Positions 9,107-18,136 of a stretch of DNA of 64,000 nt are shown here, piece after piece. This stretch comes from CAVRQM01 sp963822705 (GTDB lineage Bacteria; Pseudomonadota; Alphaproteobacteria; Acetobacterales; Acetobacteraceae), in assembly GCA_963822705.1 (NCBI GenBank), contig CAWGIX010000006.1:62001-126000 (forward strand), read 5' to 3'. The notes under the pieces are model-generated. The model ran no database searches, was not told where the DNA came from, and was given only the letters and a program-made list of their open reading frames with translations. The translations under genes and the position numbers were made by a program. Position 1 is the stretch's first letter, and each line of letters begins with the position of its first letter.

Positions 9107-10285
9107 TCAGTGCGCCCCAGCAAGCTCGTTGATGATTGCCGCGACCCTGCGGGCGACCGGATCCAGGGTGACGCCCCAGTCACGGGGCAGGTTCAAAGAA
9201 GCGAGGCGGGGAATGCCCGCTCTGACCGAGCGAGCAGCCTGCAGCAGGCCTTGGGAAAAGCCGGCGACCGTCGGCTCGACCGCAATGATGTTATGCGAGA
9301 GTGCGTTCAGCGCCGCCACCGTTTTCGTGGCGAACGTGTTCGTCACCGAAACGCCGCCGCATGCCACCATCTCAAGCACAGGGTAGCTCGTATGGGGCGA
9401 CAGCATTGGGCACAACAGGACGTCGGCGCGCCGCAGCAGGTCGCCATATCGGGCATAGTCCGTCCACGGCGCCGGGCGTAGGACGTGACCGTGGCCGAGC
9501 TGCAGGTCCGGGACGCTGCCGCGAGTGCCGATCGACAGAAACTCCCAGCCTGCAAAGGCCGGGTCGCCGGCGGCTTGGCGGAGCGCAGTCAGCCCAAGCC
9601 CAAACAGGTTCCTTGAGTTGGTCGGTCTTGCGTAAAACAACAGGCGTCGCGGACGCGACGGTGCGCCGGGCGGTCCGGGATGAAACCTTGCCGCGTCCAC
9701 CGCGGGCTCGAACACAATCGCGCGCTCTCGCATGACGGGCTCCTGGAGCCGCCCGAACGGCTGAGACAGCAAATAGTCGGCCAACATCGCCTCGTTCACA
9801 ATGGGCCAGAAGTCGAACCCGTAAGTTTCGACCGCAAGTGCGAAATTGCTGGACCAAGCGTAAAAGCCTGGCTCGAAATCCTGAAGCATGTAGAAGAACT
9901 GGCGTATGGGCAAACGTGGCAGCACCATGTTCAGCTGCCGTGCAGTCGTCCAGTGCGTGGCAAGGAAGACGTCCCGATAACCGATCTCCAGCGGCCGCTC
10001 GGCTTGAGCTGCGGATTCGATTTCTATGTCTGGAACGTCACTGCCGCCCAGCAGGCTTGCAGAGTGGCCGCGGAACCACGCGGCATCGATTGTGGGGGCT
10101 TCCACGGTGGAGACGAGACGCACAGGCACGCCTTGCCGGGCGATACGGCAGGCTAGATTGATCACGGTGTTCGGGCCGCCCGTCATCCCCAATTTTGTCC
10201 ATGCTGCGTCCAATACATTAAGCCTCGGTGCCACGGGCAGCATCTGAGTTGGGCCGTACATGCATGGGCGCAGCGTTGAGGACAT
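9107..10285 (-). CDS. WsaF-like glycosyltransferase
   Basis: The 392-residue product has the arrangement of WsaF-family (rhamnosyltransferase-like) GT-B enzymes: an N-terminal block RLNVLDAAWTKLGMTGGPNTVINLA read across about residues 22-47, the middle motif QFFYMLQDFEPGFY, then RRLLFYARPTNSRNLFGLGL and the C-terminal PMLSPHTSYPVLEMVACGG donor-binding region. No membrane segment or signal peptide is seen, so it should act at the cytoplasmic face. The first Met at 10285 is used, but an out-of-frame open segment upstream (10218-10445) may be the true N-terminus separated by a net +1 shift. Acceptor and sugar donor are unknown. Confidence 0.75.
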   Translation of the reverse strand: MSSTLRPCMYGPTQMLPVAPRLNVLDAAWTKLGMTGGPNTVINLACRIARQGVPVRLVSTVEAPTIDAAWFRGHSASLLGGSDVPDIEIESAAQAERPLEIGYRDVFLATHWTTARQLNMVLPRLPIRQFFYMLQDFEPGFYAWSSNFALAVETYGFDFWPIVNEAMLADYLLSQPFGRLQEPVMRERAIVFEPAVDAARFHPGPPGAPSRPRRLLFYARPTNSRNLFGLGLTALRQAAGDPAFAGWEFLSIGTRGSVPDLQLGHGHVLRPAPWTDYARYGDLLRRADVLLCPMLSPHTSYPVLEMVACGGVSVTNTFATKTVAALNALSHNIIAVEPTVAGFSQGLLQAARSVRAGIPRLASLNLPRDWGVTLDPVARRVAAIINELAGAH

Positions 10286-10445
10286 CGAGCAGCCGCTGCT
10301 CGAACAATGCCGGGTTTGTAAGTTGCGTCAGGTTCCTGGCAAACCGCTCGGGGTCGTGCCGGAGCAGCTTTGCGTTGCCGATGACCTTCTTCGGGATTTC
10401 GGTAATTTTTTTAAACGGTTGAAGCAACTGAGCACTTTCCGTCAC
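10218..10445 (-). CDS. Possible N-terminal fragment of the WsaF-like transferase, or a small separate ORF
   Basis: A 75-codon frame beginning at a GTG gives a basic, helix-prone peptide (FKKITEIPKKVIGNAKLLRHD, then NLTQLTNPALFEQRLLDVL). It overlaps the 5' end of the WsaF-like gene in the frame that a single inserted base would produce, the same kind of shift seen repeatedly in this window. I do not recognise it as an independent family. The helical character and its position make an N-terminal extension of the transferase the likelier reading. No good ribosome-binding site precedes the GTG. Confidence 0.35.
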   Translation of the reverse strand: MTESAQLLQPFKKITEIPKKVIGNAKLLRHDPERFARNLTQLTNPALFEQRLLDVLNAAPMHVRPNSDAARGTEA

Positions 10446-10526
10446 GACGGTGACATCTTGCGTGTGGGCACGGTATCCGCCTAGCGCTTTGGCGGCAGGC
10501 CCTCAGCCCTTGTTCTGGATCGGGGC

Positions 10527-11404
10527 TCAGGGCGCACGTCGCCAGAAGACGCCCATACCGTCGATGTCACGGATCTCATCCGTAATTCCGCGCCGCTCCC
10601 GAAAATCGTGGACAGCCTGTGCGCAGGGCTTCAAGAAGTAGTCGTCGATAATGACGAACCCACCTGGAGAAAGCCTGTCGTAAAGCGCGTCCAGCGCCTG
10701 AATCGTCGAACTCTGTACAAATCACCATCCAAACGCATGACCGCAAGCTGCTTGATCGGGGCGTTTGGCAGCGTGTCTTTGAACCAGCCTTGCAGAAAGC
10801 GGACCTGGTCATCCAGGAGATCGTATGCTTCGAAATTGCGCGCCACCGTTTCGCGAGGTATGGCGAGGACGTCGTGTGTATGCAATATGTCGCCGGCGTC
10901 AGCGGGGTAGTTCTGTGCGTCCGGAGGGGGCAGGCCGGCAAACGAATCCGCAACCCAGACAGTGCGTGACTCTTCCCCATAAGCCTTCAGGATTGCGCGC
11001 ATGAAAATGCAAGCTCCGCCGCGCCAGACGCCAGTCTCGATCAGATCTCCGGGAATCCCCTCCTTGATTGCGGTCTCAACGCAGTACTGGAAATCTTCGA
11101 GCCGCTTCAAGCCGATCATCGTGTGAGCACGGAACGGCCAAACACGTCCACCGGTTCGCTGTTCGATCGTTTCTGCCGTGTTGCGCGTGCTTTGCGCTTC
11201 AAAGATCCGCATATGATGCGGTCTGAGAGCTCGGTCGATCGTTCCAAGGATCCGCTCTTTCCATTGAGCACGATCCTCCCTGGGTCGATACGGCCCGTAA
11301 TTCATAAACGGGTCGCTGATATAGACCATATCTGCCAGACAACGTTTTATCAGATTAAGGTAGAGTGCGGTCGGATCGGACTCCGACCTGTCGGGGCAGT
11401 TCAT
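10527..11404 (-). CDS. TylF/MycF-family sugar O-methyltransferase-like protein (one frameshift)
   Basis: The N-terminal part reads LIKRCLADMVY, then FQYCVETAIKEGIPGDLIETGVWRGG read over its length, with the SAM-binding glycine motif (ETGVWRGGACIFM), a VWVADSFAGLPPP segment and the metal-site motif MRLDGDLY. Just after DLY, at about 10708, the frame shifts; in the new frame the expected ending continues as ALDALYDRLSPGGFVIIDDY, followed by KPCAQAVHDFR and a stop at 10527. The rejoined product is about 292 residues, close to macrocin O-methyltransferase family proteins, which methylate sugar hydroxyls using SAM and Mg2+. Beside glycosyltransferases it probably methylates a sugar of a surface glycan. 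The shift is a net deletion of one base or gain of two. Confidence 0.82.
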
Positions 11405-11725
11405 TCAGCACCTCATCGCTTGGCGAGCTTCGTTCAGCGGTACCGCGCGACCCGTGCGCGCCAGCATGCAGTACAGCCCTCAGCCTCGTTCATATTCGCC
11501 CAGGGCCGGCGTTGAGCTTCGGTCTGGAGGGTACCAATGCAGCATTCCCCAACCCCTTGCAATCCAGGGCCGTCTCATGGTATCTTCTCACCCGTGCGGT
11601 GAAGTGTCCTCGCGCGTGCTTCGTTGCTGCAGGTTCATCGGGCAGGTGACCAGAAACGGGCTCGCCGCTGAACGCCTCTCATCCGAGGCTCCCGGCATTC
11701 TGCCACTGCGAGGTTTCGAACCCAA
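11405..11725. other. Intergenic region between divergent glycan genes
   Basis: This 321-base gap separates the minus-strand methyltransferase from the plus-strand beta-helix gene and must contain both promoters. I see no convincing -35/-10 pair, no conserved ORF, and no tRNA. A short palindrome GGTTTCGAACC at 11712-11722 lies just before the start codon at 11726 and could affect initiation there. Confidence 0.4.
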
Positions 11726-12652
11726 ATGACAAGGCTGGTTTTCTCCGCGATCTGCCTGCTAGGCGGCTGCGCCTTGACCAGTTCGGCTTCGGCGAAAACG
11801 CTGGAGGTCGGGCCCGGCAAGCCGTTCGCCAAGCCGAGCGCCGCCATCGCTGCCGCCCAGAACGGGGATACTATCCGGATCGCGCCCGGGCAGTATTTCG
11901 ACTGCGCCATCGTTCCGGAGAACGACCTGACCATCGAGGGCACCGGCCCCGGCGTGATCCTCACTGACAAGGTCTGCAGCGGCAAGGGGCTACTCGTCAT
12001 TGACGGCAACGATGTCACCGTGCGCAACCTGACCCTGCAGCGCGCCCGTGTGCCCGACAGCAACGGGGCCGGCATCAGGGCCGAGGGCGGTAATCTGACC
12101 GTCGAGAACGTTCGGTTCCTTAACGACGAAGACGGCATCCTCTCTGCTGACAATCCTAAGGCGACGATCCGGGTCATCGACAGCGAATTCGTCGACAATG
12201 GAAAATGCAACCCAGGGTGTGCCCACGCCATCTATGTCAACGCCGTCGCTCTGCTGCACATCGAGCACTCCCGTTTCTTCGACACGCACGAGGGGCACGA
12301 CATCAAGTCCCGTGCCCTGCGGACCGAAGTCATCGGCAACGACATCGAGGACGGTCCCGAAGGCAGCGCCAGCTATCTGATCGACATTCCTAATGGCGGC
12401 TCCCTCATCGTCGAGAACAACACGATGGAGAAAGGCATCCACGCCAGCAACCAGGCCAACACGATCATGATCGGGGAGGAGGGAGTCACTCAGCCGTCCG
12501 ACGAGCTTATATTTCGGAATAATACCTTCACCAACGACCAGAACCGGCCTACCACCTTCGTGCACAACATAACCGCCACGCCGGCGCAGCTCTCGGGCAA
12601 TACGTTGAAGGGCCAGGTCCGCCCTTTGGAGGGGGATGGTTCAGCGCATTAG
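11726..12652 (+). CDS. Secreted right-handed parallel beta-helix protein
   Basis: A 308-residue protein with a signal peptide (MTRLVFSAICLLGGCALTSS, then ASAK). The segment LLGGC resembles a lipobox, so lipoprotein anchoring is possible. From about residue 27 it shows tandem 20-25-residue rungs rich in N, G, I and V (for example NDVTVRNLTLQRAR, GGNLTVENVRFLND, NPKATIRVIDSEF, VALLHIEHSRF, GGSLIVENNTM, DELIFRNNTF), the pattern of pectate-lyase-like parallel beta-helix folds (PbH1 repeats). Such proteins bind or cleave polysaccharides outside the cytoplasm. No catalytic triad can be assigned from sequence alone. Being opposite a polysaccharide cluster and before a glycosidase-like gene suggests glycan processing, which is inference. 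Confidence 0.7.
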   Translation: MTRLVFSAICLLGGCALTSSASAKTLEVGPGKPFAKPSAAIAAAQNGDTIRIAPGQYFDCAIVPENDLTIEGTGPGVILTDKVCSGKGLLVIDGNDVTVRNLTLQRARVPDSNGAGIRAEGGNLTVENVRFLNDEDGILSADNPKATIRVIDSEFVDNGKCNPGCAHAIYVNAVALLHIEHSRFFDTHEGHDIKSRALRTEVIGNDIEDGPEGSASYLIDIPNGGSLIVENNTMEKGIHASNQANTIMIGEEGVTQPSDELIFRNNTFTNDQNRPTTFVHNITATPAQLSGNTLKGQVRPLEGDGSAH

Positions 12653-12800
12653 TGCTGAACCTGAAAACCTTTCTCAAGCATATGCTGCACTTGGCAAAGG
12701 CACTGGCAGGAAAAATTCTGGCCCATTTGTGATTTGCGGGCGCCAAGGTGAGTCCAAAAAACGAGGAAAGCCCGCCTTTCCTGAGCGCGAGGGCAAGCCT

Positions 12801-12850
12801 TCCGCTCCTGCGGGAGTCGGTTTGCCAAGCCAATGTCCCTCGCGCGAGGG
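12801..12850. repeat. Short palindromes upstream of the glycosidase-like gene
   Basis: Within the untranslated-looking stretch before the glycosidase-like gene lie CTCCTGCGGGAG (5-base arms around a 2-base centre) and a perfect 14-base palindrome CCCTCGCGCGAGGG at 12837-12850. A partial direct repeat GCGCGAGGGCA also occurs at about 12785 and 12842. The sequence does not look protein-coding, which argues for a downstream start of the next gene. Function unknown: operator, terminator remnant or processing site are all possible. Confidence 0.45.
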
Positions 12851-12873
12851 CACGCAAGCGGTTTCGCCGCAAT

Positions 12874-15428
12874 TTGCGGAACCCGGCGGTTCTGCCTTGC
12901 TTTCTGCTGGCCGCGAGCTTGCTCGGGGGCTCTGCAACGGCGGACCAGATCGAGATCCGGCCCCGTATGCCGGACCGGACTGGACCTGTCGCTGTCCTGT
13001 ACCATTTGGATGAACCGCTCGCGGGGCGGGGTACGCTCATCCTGGAATGGACGGATCAGGCGGGTCGCCTGATCGAACGGCTGCAGAAATCGGTCGGACC
13101 GACGACCGGTCGAGTAGTTGCTTTGAAACTCGACATGCGGCGCGCCGTGGTGATGAGCAATATGCTGCGCGCCCGCATCGTCCCCCAGGAACCTGCGGCT
13201 ACCCCGCGCGAGAGCGTCCTCCGCTTCGCTGTACGGCCGCCGGAGCAACCGTGGCGGGACTGGCAGATCATCGCCTATCAGCCACACGATCCGGCCACGC
13301 TCGCCGCACTGGCCCGGATCGGTGTCACGGCCGGAAAAGTGCTGGCCAATCGCAACGACGCCATTCGCCTGCCCGTAGACGACGCGGTTGCGCCGCTCGT
13401 GCAGGAGAATCTGCGCTGGTACGTGGAGAACATCGCGACCGACTTCTACGCCGCCTATCATCGCTGGTTCGCCGATCGGCCGGTCAACGCAGCGTTCCTC
13501 GATGCGCAATCCCGGCATCGCCAGAATCCCGCCGACGAGTCGGTGTTCTTCCGCGACCCGGGTCTGTCCGATCCCGGCTGGCTGAAGAAAATTCATGACC
13601 GGCTGGTACGGACCGTGCACGACTACGCGCCTTATCGGCCGCTCTACTACAGCTTGGCGGACGAACCAGGTATCGGCGATCTGGCCGCCGCCTGGGATTT
13701 CGATCTTTCGCCCGCCTCTCTCGCCGGCATGCGCGTTTGGCTCCGATCTCAGTACGCCGACTTGAACGCGCTGAACCGGCAATGGGGCTCGCACTTCTCG
13801 CGCTGGGACCAGGTCGTGCCCATGACGACCGACCAGGCTATGCAACGCAGCGACGACAATTTCTCCGGCTGGGCCGACTTCAAGGCCTGGATGGATGTGG
13901 CTTTTGCGCGCGCCGTCCGGTTCGGGACGGATGCCGTCCACGAGGCCGATCCGCACGCTGTTGCGGCGATCGAGGGTGCCCAGGTCCCGGGCTGGGGCGG
14001 CTACGACTATACCCGCCTGCCCCACAGCGTCGACGTGATGGAGATCTATGACTTCGGCGAGAACGTCGGCATCGCCCGCTCGCTCGATCCGGCGCTGGTG
14101 ATGCTGACGACGGTGTCCGGCGCGAGATTCGGCACAGACCCATGGCTTATGGCGTGCCCTTCTGCGGGGCATTCGCGGCGTGATCCTATGGGACGAGAAT
14201 GGCGCGCTCGCCCGCGCAGATGGCAGTCTCGGCGCTCTGGGGCCAGCAGGCAGCGCCGCTGTTCGCTGAACTTCGGGGTGGCCTGGGAGCCCTGCTGATC
14301 AACAGCCAGCCCGCGGCCGATCCTGTGGCGACGCTCTACTCGCCGGCCAGCCTGCGCGTGCAGTGGATGCTGGATCGCCGGTCGGATGGCGCCGCTTGGG
14401 CCGACCGGGACGCCGAAGCCGAGACCCGCGACAATACTGCACGCACGGCCATGAGCTTCTATAGCCGGCTGCTTCGGCACCTGGGAGTGGAGCAGCGGTT
14501 TCTGTCTCCCGCCTTGTTGGCGGACGGCGCGCTGCGCCAGCATCGTTACAGGGTGCTGATCTTGCCGCATGCGGTCGCACTGTCCGCCGACGAGTCCGAC
14601 GAGATCCGTCGCTTTGTAGCGCATGGCGGAACGGTGATTGCCGACGTCCTGCCGGGTAGCTTCGACCAGCATGGCCGCCGGCTGCGCCGCGCCGCGCTGG
14701 CCGATCTGTTTGCGGGCAAGCAGACTTCCGACCGAGGCCACGCGGTGCTCTACCCGCGAGCGCCGGGAGAACCGGGCGGCAGCATCGACCCCGAAACGCT
14801 TCGACAGTTCGAGTCCCTGCTCGCGCAGGCCAATGTGCGTCCGGCTCTACAAGTGACAACGGCAGCCGGCGAAACCGCACGTAACGTGGAGATTTATCGG
14901 TACCGGTTCGGCGAAACAACCATTCTCGCCCTCCAGCGCGAGTTCCCGTCAGGCACCATCGACGCGGCTCAGGCCGCCGAGACGTTTACAGTGGTGCTTC
15001 CGCAGTCGTTCTTTATCGAAGACCTGCGCCAGCGCCGTGCACTGGGCAATTCGAACAGAGTGACGCTGGCGCTCGATCCGGTCCAGCCCACGTTTCTCGC
15101 GCTCACGGGTGACCGAGGTTCCGACCCGCAGATTTCCGCTCCGGCGCACGGCGAAGCAGGGCGCAATTTATGTTTCTCAATCAGGGTACCAGGCATCGCC
15201 CGTCATGGGCCAGGTCTTTTTAACCTGGAGGTATTCGATCCCGAAGGACGCGCTGAGCCGCTCTATGGCGGCAACCTGTTTGCGGGTCCGGGATGGCAAA
15301 GCTGGCGGCTTCCGCTGGCACTGAACGATCCTGCAGGATCATGGGAAATCAGGGTTACCGATGTGGCGAGTGGGCGCCAGACGATCACTCACCTCAAGGT
15401 CGCGGGGCCACCGCATGATGTGCCTTGA
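12874..15428 (+). CDS. Secreted GH42-like glycoside hydrolase-type protein (two frameshifts)
   Basis: After a signal peptide (NPAVLPCFLLAASLLGGSATA) comes a beta-rich domain and then a TIM-barrel-like region with YYSLADEPGIGD, LNRQWGSHFSRWDQ and VMEIYDFGEN, as in GH42-type glycosidases; the DEPG glutamate is a candidate catalytic acid. The main frame ends near 14145. The continuation GVILWDENGALARADG is in a second frame, and from about 14250 the protein goes on in a third frame with a trimerisation-like domain (YRVLILPHAVALSADESDEI, HGGTVIADVLPG) and a beta-sandwich tail. The rejoined protein is about 850 residues. The start is uncertain: TTG at 12874 sits right before the signal peptide, whereas an in-frame GTG at 12748 would add 42 unlikely residues. 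Substrate unknown. Confidence 0.65.
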
Positions 15429-15662
15429 AGCTGCCGGCCGTTCGTCGGCCCAGCACCATCGATCCGAACCCGAGCTTGTAGAACCGAGCGGACTGCGCGG
15501 GCACCCCGTTGCTCTGTCGTATCCGAGATAGCAGCAAGATCAGCACTCCGGCCTGCGTGCGTCTCGCGCTTCGGATGCAAACTTTAGAGCCTGCACCGCT
15601 TGTTGCGCTGTCGAGGCCGTTGAGCCAAGTTCGTTGCGCGCGTCGCGCTTTGGAGGATGTAG

Positions 15663-16517
15663 ATGGGTGCTCTTGAAGGCAAGGTGGCCATCGTCACCGG
15701 CGGAACCAGCGGCATCGGGGCTCGTACGGCGGAGCTGTTCGTCGAAGAAGGTGCCTGCGTGGTCATCTCCGGAAGACGGCGCGACCTGGGCGAGGACCTC
15801 GCCCGCCGCCTGGGCCCGTCTGCACACTTCGCGCGGGCGGATATGGCGCAGGCAGAGGACGTGAAGGCGCTGATCGAGGGCACCGCAGCGCGGTTCGGGC
15901 AGCTGGATGTGCTGTTCAACAACGCCGGGTTTGGCATTCCACCGCGCAGCATCGTCGATCTCGATGTGGACGAGTACGACCGTGTGATGGCGGTTCTGGT
16001 GCGCGGCGTGGCGCTTGGCATGAAATATGCGGCACCCATCATGATCCGGCAACGCTCCGGCAGCATCATCAACACCGGAAGCGTGGCGGCGTTCCGCGCC
16101 GGCTATAGCTCACAGACCTATGCGGCGGCCAAGGCGGCGGTGGTGCAGTTCTCGCGCGCCGTCGCTGCCGAACTGGGCGAGCATGGTGTCCGAGTGAACA
16201 GCTTGTCGCCGGGATTTGTCGTTACGGGAATTTTCGGCAAGGGAGCCGGGATTGACCCGGATACCGCCGACCGGCAGGCCGGCATGCTTGAGGAGCGCCT
16301 GGCCAAACTGCAGCCGATCCCACGGGCAGGCCTGCCGGACGATATCGCACGCGGTGCCCTGTACCTTGCGAGCGACGCCTCCGGGTTCGTCAATGGTGCC
16401 GATCTGCTGATTGATGGCGGGCTGACCAGCGGCACCCGCTTCTCGGTGGCGGCCGCCGGCCGTAAGGAAATGCAAGACGCCCTGCGTACGAACGCACGGC
16501 AGACTGGTTTAACCTAG
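15663..16517 (+). CDS. Short-chain dehydrogenase/reductase (SDR)
   Basis: A 284-residue classical SDR. The NAD(P)-binding motif is TGGTSGIG (about residues 12-19), NNAG is at about 87, the catalytic Ser is in INTGSVAAF and the Tyr-x3-Lys is YAAAKAA; the C-terminal block GFVNGADLLIDGG is the usual ending. An acidic or basic cofactor discriminator after the second strand (SGRRRD) favours NADP(H). A strong ribosome-binding site (GGAGG) lies seven bases before the ATG. It oxidises or reduces a hydroxyl/carbonyl pair on an unknown substrate. The gene converges on the VOC-like gene, with stop codons overlapping by four bases. About 230 bases without features separate it from the glycosidase-like gene. 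Confidence 0.88.
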   Translation: MGALEGKVAIVTGGTSGIGARTAELFVEEGACVVISGRRRDLGEDLARRLGPSAHFARADMAQAEDVKALIEGTAARFGQLDVLFNNAGFGIPPRSIVDLDVDEYDRVMAVLVRGVALGMKYAAPIMIRQRSGSIINTGSVAAFRAGYSSQTYAAAKAAVVQFSRAVAAELGEHGVRVNSLSPGFVVTGIFGKGAGIDPDTADRQAGMLEERLAKLQPIPRAGLPDDIARGALYLASDASGFVNGADLLIDGGLTSGTRFSVAAAGRKEMQDALRTNARQTGLT

Positions 16518-16894
16518 CTCCCGGCGCGGCCGAACCAGTTTCCCTCATCGAGATACTGCATATACTCGAATACAGTGCCGTGTTTGACGACAAATGCCAC
16601 GCGCACGAAGCCGCCCACGACAAAGGGCGGAATGACGATATGCTGCCCGGCGAGATGTGGGTCCAGCACTGCGACCCGGTAGGCGACATGCGGGTTCTGG
16701 CGCACCACCGCGGGCACTTGGCTGTCCGGCTCGTAACGCAAGAACTCGATGCTCTCGGGATGGCGGCGCGGGTTGGTGACCCAGACGCGGCTCTGCTCGA
16801 TCCAGTCTTCGTCGGGCTGCATCTCGTCTGTGCTGATCCCGACATGGTCGAACGGCAATGGCGTCTGCGAAAGCGTCACCGCGCCGGCTCGCAA
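16514..16894 (-). CDS. VOC-superfamily-like small protein
   Basis: A 126-residue protein opening with LPFDHVGIST, the first-strand His motif of vicinal-oxygen-chelate (glyoxalase-like) domains, and containing RVWVTNPRRHPESIEFLRYE and a C-terminal FVRVAFVVKHGTVFEYMQYL strand with a Glu that could be a metal ligand. This is one VOC module, so a dimer would form the site. Substrate is unknown. The start is ambiguous: TTG at 16894 or a GTG four codons later, neither with an obvious ribosome-binding site. It follows the ABC importer genes on the same strand but a hairpin lies between them. Confidence 0.55.
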   Translation of the reverse strand: MRAGAVTLSQTPLPFDHVGISTDEMQPDEDWIEQSRVWVTNPRRHPESIEFLRYEPDSQVPAVVRQNPHVAYRVAVLDPHLAGQHIVIPPFVVGGFVRVAFVVKHGTVFEYMQYLDEGNWFGRAGS

Positions 16895-16898
16895 TAAG

Positions 16899-16931
16899 CA
16901 TCCCCGGCCGGGTGATCGCCGGCCGGGGATG
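16899..16931 (-). terminator. Strong hairpin after the ABC importer operon
   Basis: A perfect 13-base inverted repeat (arms 16899-16911 and 16919-16931, CATCCCCGGCCGG against its complement) with a 7-base loop sits 28 bases beyond the stop of the substrate-binding protein gene. The transcript-side tail on the minus strand is CTTATTG, only weakly U-rich, so termination efficiency is uncertain. Position and strength suggest the end of the importer transcript. Confidence 0.6.
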
Positions 16932-16958
16932 ACGCTTCGCGCATGTGGGGCGCGACGG

Positions 16959-18111
16959 TCACGTCAGCAGCTTGGCGCGGATGGTCTCAACGTCGACGGA
17001 CTGATATTCAGGCGGCAACGCGTAGCCCTGCGCGTCAGCAGAGAGTTTCGCTTTGTCGAACGCGTTGGCGGCCGGGATGTAATCGTTCTTGATGACGCTG
17101 GCCGGGTCGATCTCGCGGCTGACCTGCCCGATCTTGTAGATGGTTTGCAGGAACAACGCCCAGCTGTCCATGTCTGCCCAGCCCCAGCCCTGGCGCTTGG
17201 CGAAATCGCCGCGAAACACGTTCGCCAGTTCCATCATGGATTCCGTGGCGATGCTGGGCGTCATCTGCGACGCGAGGCCGGGGAATTGCTGCATGACGAT
17301 GTGGGTGGCGGCGCGTGGGTTTTGCTGACCGAACTCCAGGCCCATCGCCCAGCCCCGCAAATACTGCTCATACAGCGGCTTCTTCCCGGCGTCGGCGAAG
17401 TCCGCAGCGCGGATGACGAAAGAGTTGGCGGGAAAGCGCGAGAACGTCTGGCCCAGCACGTAGTCGAAATGCAGACCCTGGCCCTTCCACTGCGCGCGCA
17501 ATCCTTCCCAGCTCAGCGCCGCGTCGCCCTTTCCCTTGCGCCAAAGCCTGCGCCCAGCCGTTGCCGGCCTCGACGTATTTGATCGAGCCGGGTGCCAAAC
17601 CGGCCTGGGCGAACCAGGGATCGCAGATCGCCTGCCAGCCGGCGCTGCCCAGCACCACGGTCTTGCCTTGCAACGATTTTATGTCGGCCGGCTTTTCCCC
17701 CTGCCGGAACGCGATGTCAAAAACGTCGTAGGCGCCCATCTGGAACACCGAGACCAGCTTGATGCCTTGCTCCAGCCCCAGCGAGAACACGCCGGGCGAG
17801 GGATAGCCCATATCGGACTGCCCCTGGTCCACCAGCTTGACGGTCGCGGTGGCCTCCAGCGGCCCCGGCTCCAAGGTGGTGGCAATATCGCCGAAATAGC
17901 CGAATTTTTTCGCCACCCAGTACGGGTAATCGTCCAGCACCTCGATCGTGCCGCGCGGCGAGACCCAACGCACCGTGCCGCCGGCCGCCCGCGCCGTGCG
18001 TGCGCGCAACGAAAGGGCCGCGATGCCGCCGGCCGCCCCTTGCACTAGCAGGCGCCGCGTGACCGGCCTGCCGAGCGTCTCCGACATGCCCCTGTTGCCA
18101 CCGTCGGTCAT
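16959..18111 (-). CDS. ABC importer substrate-binding protein, NMT1/SsuA/TauA type (one frameshift)
   Basis: The N-terminus has a twin-arginine-like signal (VTRRLLVQGAAGG followed by a hydrophobic run and ARAAGG). The mature protein begins GTVRWVSPRGT and has the family-typical VAKKFGYFGD and LVDQGQSDMGYPSPG segments. At about 17533-17541 a GGGAAAGGG run carries one extra base; beyond it the protein resumes as GDAALSWEGLRAQWK and runs to a stop at 16959, about 383 residues in all. The start at 18111 is preceded by GGGAGAG at good spacing. Relatives bind nitrate, sulfonates, taurine, pyrimidines or aromatic acids, so the ligand cannot be named. It forms an operon with the permease (25 bases upstream) and ATPase genes. 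Confidence 0.8.
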
Positions 18112-18136
18112 TCTTGGACTCTCCCTTGCCGTGGTG

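Noticed and set aside
11712..11723. tRNA T-arm-like GGTTTCGAACCC before the beta-helix gene
   Set aside because: No acceptor, D or anticodon arms fit around it, and it abuts a start codon.
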